Assembly (NCBI RefSeq): GCF_030144325.1
Contig: NZ_CP126307.1
Span: 1,922,001 to 1,986,000 of the forward strand
DNA length: 64,000 nt
DNA from: Bosea vestrisii
GTDB taxonomy: Bacteria > Pseudomonadota > Alphaproteobacteria > Rhizobiales > Beijerinckiaceae
Reading direction: 5' to 3'
Every line of letters begins with the position of its first letter. Position 1 is the stretch's first letter. Position numbers and translations under genes: made by a program. Positions 59,656 to 64,000 of the stretch are shown here, one piece after another. The notes under the pieces are model-generated. The model saw nothing but the letters and a program-made list of their open reading frames with translations. It searched no databases and had not been told where the DNA came from.

Positions 59656-60248
59656 GGCTTCACCTCGGCACGGACGACCGGCAAGGTCGCAGCCGCGATC
59701 GGCTTGCGATTGAACCAGCCCGGTGCCGCGAAGAGGTTGTCGCGCGGCTTGAAGGTTTCGCCGTTGACGACGAGGCGCAATCGCTCCGGCGCCTTCGCGC
59801 CAGGCGCAAGCCGCCAGATCACTCGCACGCGCTCCGGCAGTCCGGGCTGCAGCGCGCTCAGCATCGCCTTGTCGCGCATCAGCCAGAAGGTCGGACTGGG
59901 CTGCAGGCCCTCGACCTGCGGATCGACGGTGAGGATGCGCGCAAAGGTATTGTCGGTTTCCGAGCTGCGATTGGCGATGTCGAGATCGAGCGCCAGGAAC
60001 TGCGTGCCATCGGGCGCCGGCGGCCCATCTGGCCGCGACTGCGTCGTCAGCTTGGCCTCGTGCAGCGCGATGCGCCAGCGGCCGGCATCGAGCGGCGCGC
60101 CGGCGACGAGCGCCGGCAGGACCGGAGGCTCCAGCGCCTCGAGCAGGCTCTGGCCGGAGGTGATGGCGAGCGCCAGCAATCCGCCGATCCCGATTGTGAG
60201 CTTCGAACCGACCGCTTGGCGCAATTTCGCCAGCCAGGAGACAATCAT
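59652..60248 (-). CDS. Membrane-anchored hypothetical protein, first of three
   Basis: This 198-residue protein (ATG 60248, MIVSWLAKLRQAVG) has an N-terminal anchor near residues 14-32 (KLTIGIGGLLALAITSGQSL). An outer domain follows, with FLALDLDIANRSSETDNTFA and FWLMRDKAMLSALQPGLPER. The domain has the feel of DUF4352-like immunoglobulin folds, but this is a weak impression. It leads the three-gene operon. Confidence 0.72.
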   Translation of the reverse strand: MIVSWLAKLRQAVGSKLTIGIGGLLALAITSGQSLLEALEPPVLPALVAGAPLDAGRWRIALHEAKLTTQSRPDGPPAPDGTQFLALDLDIANRSSETDNTFARILTVDPQVEGLQPSPTFWLMRDKAMLSALQPGLPERVRVIWRLAPGAKAPERLRLVVNGETFKPRDNLFAAPGWFNRKPIAAATLPVVRAEVKP

Positions 60249-60320
60249 GCGCGCCCTGAAATCCTTCGCGCCCCCGGCGCGGCAAGATAGTGGGCGGAGC
60301 CGCGAGCGCAACCCGCGGTA

Positions 60321-61067
60321 TCAACCCTTCATGTAGTCGTGGATCTTGCGGCCGAAGGGCAGCGTCAGGTCGGCGATGAAATGATGCGCACCCAGAACCT
60401 TGCGCACCGGCAGGTCGGCGACCGGCGCGTTGACGTGCGGGATCAGGTGCAGCCGGCCCGGACCGATCCAGGAGCCCTTAACCGTGATGTCGGTGAGGTT
60501 GAGCGCGACGAGCTGGCAGATCTCCGGCTCGCCATCGACGCCGGGGATGATCTTGAGGTTGACCTGCGTCTTGGTCAGCATCGCGGTGGTCTTGACGCCG
60601 TTGCCGGCGAGGCTCTCGTGCTTGTAGCCCATCGTGCCCATGGCGACCTGCTGGCCGGCATATTCGAGCGTGCCGGTCAGCGTGTCCTTGACCACTTCCA
60701 GCCTGGGATGGGCGTATTTCTTCGGGAAGCCCCAGATCTCGCGGCCGGCCGAGATCGGCGGCTCGATGTCGAGATACATTTGCGAGACGAAGCTGACCTC
60801 CTCTTCGCCGAACAGGCAGGGGATGACGATACCTGTCTCGGTATAGGTGCCGAAGCCGGAGGAATCCGGCATCTTGATCCATTCGTAATGCACGACCGGC
60901 TGCGCGATCGGCATCAGCGGCTCGGGCAGGTGATGGCGGATCAGCTCCGGATCGGTCTCGTAGCTGATCACCATGTATTCGCGGTCGATGAAGCGGTAGG
61001 GCCCGGCCGGATAGCTCGGCCCGGCGAGCGGCATCGAGGGCAGGTCGAGGATGTCTTTGCGGTTCAT
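60321..61067 (-). CDS. adc: Acetoacetate decarboxylase
   Basis: This 248-residue protein converts acetoacetate to acetone and CO2 via a Schiff base. The catalytic lysine pair is in REIWGFPKKYAHP near residue 122, and the N-terminus PAGPYRFIDREYMVISYETD is typical. The ATG at 61067 is chosen because longer frames run into bdhA. It is 10 bp after bdhA, so acetoacetate made by that enzyme can be decarboxylated. Confidence 0.92.
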   Translation of the reverse strand: MNRKDILDLPSMPLAGPSYPAGPYRFIDREYMVISYETDPELIRHHLPEPLMPIAQPVVHYEWIKMPDSSGFGTYTETGIVIPCLFGEEEVSFVSQMYLDIEPPISAGREIWGFPKKYAHPRLEVVKDTLTGTLEYAGQQVAMGTMGYKHESLAGNGVKTTAMLTKTQVNLKIIPGVDGEPEICQLVALNLTDITVKGSWIGPGRLHLIPHVNAPVADLPVRKVLGAHHFIADLTLPFGRKIHDYMKG

Positions 61068-61077
61068 GGCGACGTCC

Positions 61078-61860
61078 TTACTGCGCGGTCCAACCGCCAT
61101 CGACCGGCAGGATGACGCCGGTGATCGACTTTGCCGCATCGGAGGCGAGGAAGACAGCGAGCGCCGCAACCTCCTCGCTGGTGACGAACTGCTTGGTCGG
61201 CTGGGCGTGCAACAGCACGTCGTTGATCACCTGCTCCTTGGTGAGATTGCGCGCCGCCATGGTCTCCGGGATTTGCTTCTCGACCAGGGGCGTCCAGACA
61301 TAGCCGGGGCAGATCGCATTGGCGGTGACGCCGAAGGTCGCCGCCTCGAGCGCGACCGTCTTGGTCAGCCCGGCGATGCCGTGCTTGGCGGCGACATAGG
61401 CCGATTTGAACGGCGACGCGACCAGCGCATGGGCTGAAGCCGTGTTGATGATCCGGCCCCATTTGCGCTGCTTCATTCCCGGCAACGCGGCGCGGATGGC
61501 GTGGAAAGCGGCGGAGAGGTTGATCGCGATGATCGCATCCCATTTCTCGACCGGGAACTCCTCGACCGGCGCGACGAACTGGATGCCGGCATTGTTGACC
61601 AGGATGTCGACGCTGCCGAATTCGGCCTCAGCTTCGGCGATCATCGTGGCGATCGCGCCGCCATGGGCCATGTCGGCCGGCGAATAGCGCGCCCTCACCC
61701 CGAAATCGGCCTCGATGCCGGCGCGCTCGTTTTCGATCGCAGCGGGCTCGCCGAAGCCGTTGATGACGATATTGGCGCCCTCGGCTGCATAGGCGCGGGC
61801 GATCGCGAGCCCGATGCCTGAGGTCGAGCCGGTGACGACGGCAGTCTTGCCCTTGAGCAT
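61078..61860 (-). CDS. bdhA: 3-hydroxybutyrate dehydrogenase (SDR family)
   Basis: This 260-residue SDR has the NAD site VVTGSTSGIGLAIARAYAAE at residue 7, NNAGIQFVAP near 90, catalytic Ser in INTASAHALVASPFKSAY near 140 and the Tyr-x-x-x-Lys in YVAAKHGIAG. The C-terminus ends in GVILPVDGGWTAQ. It interconverts 3-hydroxybutyrate and acetoacetate in polyhydroxybutyrate and ketone-body metabolism. Confidence 0.93.
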   Translation of the reverse strand: MLKGKTAVVTGSTSGIGLAIARAYAAEGANIVINGFGEPAAIENERAGIEADFGVRARYSPADMAHGGAIATMIAEAEAEFGSVDILVNNAGIQFVAPVEEFPVEKWDAIIAINLSAAFHAIRAALPGMKQRKWGRIINTASAHALVASPFKSAYVAAKHGIAGLTKTVALEAATFGVTANAICPGYVWTPLVEKQIPETMAARNLTKEQVINDVLLHAQPTKQFVTSEEVAALAVFLASDAAKSITGVILPVDGGWTAQ

Positions 61861-62078
61861 GCTCTGATCTCCCAGCCGCGAGGACACGACGCGATGCTTC
61901 GTCGCAAGGTCCATGCCGCTGAGGTGGAAGAGCAAGCTGACGGGGCGATGAAGCTTGTCTGACGGGGACGTGACACCGATATCCAACCCTGCCCGCGTCA
62001 CATGCCTGTCACCGCCCACCCCTCAGACATGGGTGAAATCCAGCTCTCCCCAAAGACCGAGCGAACGGAAACCGCGCC

Positions 62079-63248
62079 ATGAACGCCCCTTTTGCGCCGT
62101 CCCCGTCCTCCTCCGAGCGCCATCTCGGCTGGCGCCCGGAGCGTTGCGACCGCGTCGCGCTCGTGCTCCAGGGCGGGGGAGCGCTAGGCGCCTACCAGGC
62201 CGGGGTTTACCAGGCGCTGCACGAGGCCGATATCGCCCCGGACTGGGTCTCGGGCGTCTCGATCGGTGCGATCAATGCCGCGCTGATCGCCGGCAATCCG
62301 CGCGATCGCCGACTCGAGCGGCTGGAGACCTTCTGGAACCGCATCACCGACCGCAAGGTCTGGTGGTTCACGCCCGAGGGCGACGTCTTTCGCCCGGCCC
62401 GCAATGCGACCTCGTCCTTCATGACCACGGTGCTCGGGCAGCCCGGCTTCTTCGAGCCGCGTCGCACCAGCGCCTGGCTCGCACCGGCCGGCGCCACTGA
62501 CGCGACCAGCTTCTACGACACCTCGCCCTTGCGCGAGACCCTGCTGGAGCTGGTCGACTTCGACCTGATCAACGCGAAGCGCACGCATTTCTCCGTCGGC
62601 ACCGTCAACGCGCTCTCGGGCAATTTTGTCTATTTCGACAACACGATGGAAGAGATCACGCCCGAGCACGTCATGGCCTCGGGCGCCCTGCCGCCGGCCT
62701 TCCCGACCGTGCAGATCGGCACCGAGCACTATTGGGATGGCGGCATCGTCTCAAACACGCCGCTGTCGCATCTGCTCGCCCAGGAGGACACGCTGAACTC
62801 GTTGATCTTCCAGGTCGATCTGTTCTCGTCGCGTGGCCCGATCCCGCGCACGATGCAGGACGTAATGGGCCGCCACAAGGACATCATGTACTCCTCGCGC
62901 ACCCGCATGGTCACCGACCTCTTCCAGACGCTGCAAGGCTGGAAGAAGAAGACCCATGAAGCCCTGACCCATATCCCCGAGGACGCCCTGAGCGAGGAGG
63001 ACCGCAAGCTCCGCGACGAACTCGCCTTGATCCCCGAGCACACCATCCTGCAATTGATCTACCAGCAGAAAACCTATGAGAGCCACGCCAAGGACCACGA
63101 GTTCTCGCGCACCTCGATGAAGGATCACTGGCATTCCGGCTATGAGGACACCAAGCAGACGCTGACCCGCAAGGACTGGCTGACGATCCCGCCGGACGGA
63201 GCCGGCATCGTCACCCACGACGTCCACCGCGATTTCGAGCGGCGCTGA
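62079..63248 (+). CDS. Patatin-like phospholipase with DUF3734
   Basis: This 389-residue protein has the patatin oxyanion motif LVLQGGGALGAYQAGVYQAL near residue 28, the nucleophile in SGVSIGAINAALIAGN near 58 and the Asp of the dyad in WDGGIVSNTPLSHLL near 218. The C-terminal part is the DUF3734 region typical of alphaproteobacterial members linked to polyhydroxybutyrate genes. It is divergent from bdhA. It may act on lipids of storage granules or membranes. Confidence 0.9.
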   Translation: MNAPFAPSPSSSERHLGWRPERCDRVALVLQGGGALGAYQAGVYQALHEADIAPDWVSGVSIGAINAALIAGNPRDRRLERLETFWNRITDRKVWWFTPEGDVFRPARNATSSFMTTVLGQPGFFEPRRTSAWLAPAGATDATSFYDTSPLRETLLELVDFDLINAKRTHFSVGTVNALSGNFVYFDNTMEEITPEHVMASGALPPAFPTVQIGTEHYWDGGIVSNTPLSHLLAQEDTLNSLIFQVDLFSSRGPIPRTMQDVMGRHKDIMYSSRTRMVTDLFQTLQGWKKKTHEALTHIPEDALSEEDRKLRDELALIPEHTILQLIYQQKTYESHAKDHEFSRTSMKDHWHSGYEDTKQTLTRKDWLTIPPDGAGIVTHDVHRDFERR

Positions 63249-63260
63249 GCCACAGCCCCG

Positions 63261-63572
63261 TCAGCGTTCCTGCGGCGGCACGTTGCGCAGCAGTTCGGTG
63301 CGCTCGCGCCGCTGCTGCTCCGTCCACTGCGAGTGATGGCGTTCGGTCGCGGCCGGCCGATTGGCGAGCCCGAGCCCGAGCCCGCCCCAATCGCCGACCG
63401 GGCGGACCGGCCGCTGCACGAAGCCGCCGCCGCAGCTCGGGCAGACATTTTCGAGCGTCTTCTCGGCGCACTCCGCGCAGTAAGTGCACTCATAGCTGCA
63501 GATGCGCGCCTCCAGCGAGGCTGGCGGCAGGTCGCAGTCGCAGAGTTCGCAGTTCGGCCGAAGTTGCAGCAT
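63261..63572 (-). CDS. DUF1272 zinc-binding protein
   Basis: This 103-residue protein has Cys pairs CELCDCDLPP (residues 9-18), CSYECTYCAECAEKTLENVC (26-45) and CPSCGGGF near 45-53, forming zinc-ribbon or RING-like sites. A Trp/Gly-rich tail follows. The name is taken from family resemblance. It is convergent with the patatin gene. Function unknown. Confidence 0.85.
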   Translation of the reverse strand: MLQLRPNCELCDCDLPPASLEARICSYECTYCAECAEKTLENVCPSCGGGFVQRPVRPVGDWGGLGLGLANRPAATERHHSQWTEQQRRERTELLRNVPPQER

Positions 63573-63634
63573 GGCGTCGTTCCTCTCCTAACGGGGAATG
63601 GATGCCATGATCAGGCGATGTCATAAATGACAAG

Positions 63635-64000
63635 ATGACCTCGTTTCCTGCCATGGCTGCCACGACGCCGATCCGCCTCGTGATCGTGCTGTTCCCGCGC
63701 ACCAAGTTGCTCGACGTCACCGGGCCGCTGCAGGTTTTCAACGACGCGAAGCGCGCCGATGGCAGCGCTGTCTACGAGATCACCCTTGCCTCGGAGAATG
63801 GCGGCCCGGTCGAGACCGATGCCGGCGTGCCGCTGCCGAGTGTTTCACTGGCCGAAGCCGCAGCACAGCCGATCGATACGCTACTGGTCTCAGGTGGCCG
63901 CTCGGCGCTGGACGCGGCCGGCTCGGCCGCACTGCTCGCCTTCCTGCGCGATCAAAGCGGCAAGACGCGCCGGCTCGGCTCGATCTGCCTGGGCGCCTTC
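63635..64000 (+). CDS. DJ-1/PfpI-domain transcriptional regulator (GlxA-like), cut at window end
   Basis: The first 122 residues are visible, starting at ATG 63635 or 63653. PIRLVIVLFPRTKLLDVTGP and VSGGRSALDAAGSAALLAFL are typical of the DJ-1/PfpI half of GlxA-type regulators. KTRRLGSICLGAF ends at the window edge, with the nucleophile-elbow Cys in view. An AraC-type DNA-binding domain would be expected beyond 64000. Confidence 0.85.
   Translation, partial: MTSFPAMAATTPIRLVIVLFPRTKLLDVTGPLQVFNDAKRADGSAVYEITLASENGGPVETDAGVPLPSVSLAEAAAQPIDTLLVSGGRSALDAAGSAALLAFLRDQSGKTRRLGSICLGAF

Noticed and set aside
59656..60324. N-terminal extension of the protein ending at 59089
   Set aside because: The extension is a shadow of the upstream anchored-protein gene; GTG 59655 with its 4-bp overlap is the better start.

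Overview
The window is GC-rich, gene-dense DNA of a Hyphomicrobiales-type alphaproteobacterium, Bosea-like in gene content. This placement is an inference. It rests on a bL21 with a helix-hairpin-helix tail followed by bL27 and ObgE, an IalB-family protein, Aap/Bzt amino-acid transporter genes, an ehu/eut ectoine cluster and many 4-bp ATGA gene overlaps. No phage, transposase, rRNA or CRISPR was seen. One tRNA (Ser, anticodon CGA) lies at 31877-31966.

Layout: (1) 1-7.9 kb is a catabolic island. It holds a histidine/phenylalanine ammonia-lyase homologue, a divergent GntR/UTRA regulator, enoyl-CoA hydratase, amidohydrolase, carboxymuconolactone-decarboxylase-like protein, class III CoA-transferase, GST and an orphan amino-acid binding protein. 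The lyase lacks the Ala-Ser-Gly triad that makes the MIO cofactor; it reads Glu-Ser-Asp. A repeated 17-bp motif marks the promoter regions. (2) 8.0-14.4 kb is a sugar or amino-sugar locus: ROK kinase, frameshifted SIS protein, two permeases, a binding protein and a divergent ROK repressor, with no ATPase. (3) 14.4-27.0 kb is an ectoine/hydroxyectoine uptake and degradation cluster: doeD, doeC, ehuA, ehuD, ehuC, ehuB, eutE, eutD, eutC, eutB, enuR and asnC. eutA is absent, and eutC and asnC are frameshifted. A perfect 21-bp palindrome precedes eutB. (4) 27.2-31.6 kb holds general-stress-type genes: phospholipase D-like, DUF72, cupin, small proteins and a 24-residue membrane peptide. The first three carry apparent frameshifts.

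(5) 31.9-45.5 kb is mostly housekeeping: tRNA-Ser, rplU, rpmA, GNAT, esterase, obgE, ialB, MFS exporter, GNAT, MsbA-like ABC exporter, DSD1/D-threonine-aldolase-type enzyme, an unknown protein, a DUF695-RraB protein and an M20 amidohydrolase. (6) 45.6-51.7 kb is a tungstate/molybdate locus: HTH plus binding-protein-like regulator, an intergenic palindrome, tupB-tupC-tupA, two tandem ModA-like proteins (one without a signal peptide), a TrmO-like protein and a truncated siderophore/metal binding protein. (7) 51.8-57.2 kb holds a serine hydrolase, a small secreted protein and aapJ-aapQ-aapM without aapP; the aapQ start codon lies inside an intergenic inverted repeat. (8) 57.3-60.2 kb is an unrecognised membrane protein convergent with three small membrane-anchored proteins. 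(9) 60.3-64 kb holds acetoacetate decarboxylase, 3-hydroxybutyrate dehydrogenase, a patatin-like phospholipase, a DUF1272 zinc protein and the start of a DJ-1/PfpI-type regulator.

The best candidate for something undescribed is region 1. Its gene set fits uptake of an amino-acid-like compound, elimination to an acrylate by a MIO-less lyase, CoA activation and hydration. Seven apparent one- or two-base frameshifts in six otherwise conserved genes, five of them between 26.8 and 30.0 kb, must be resolved before any of these genes is called dead.
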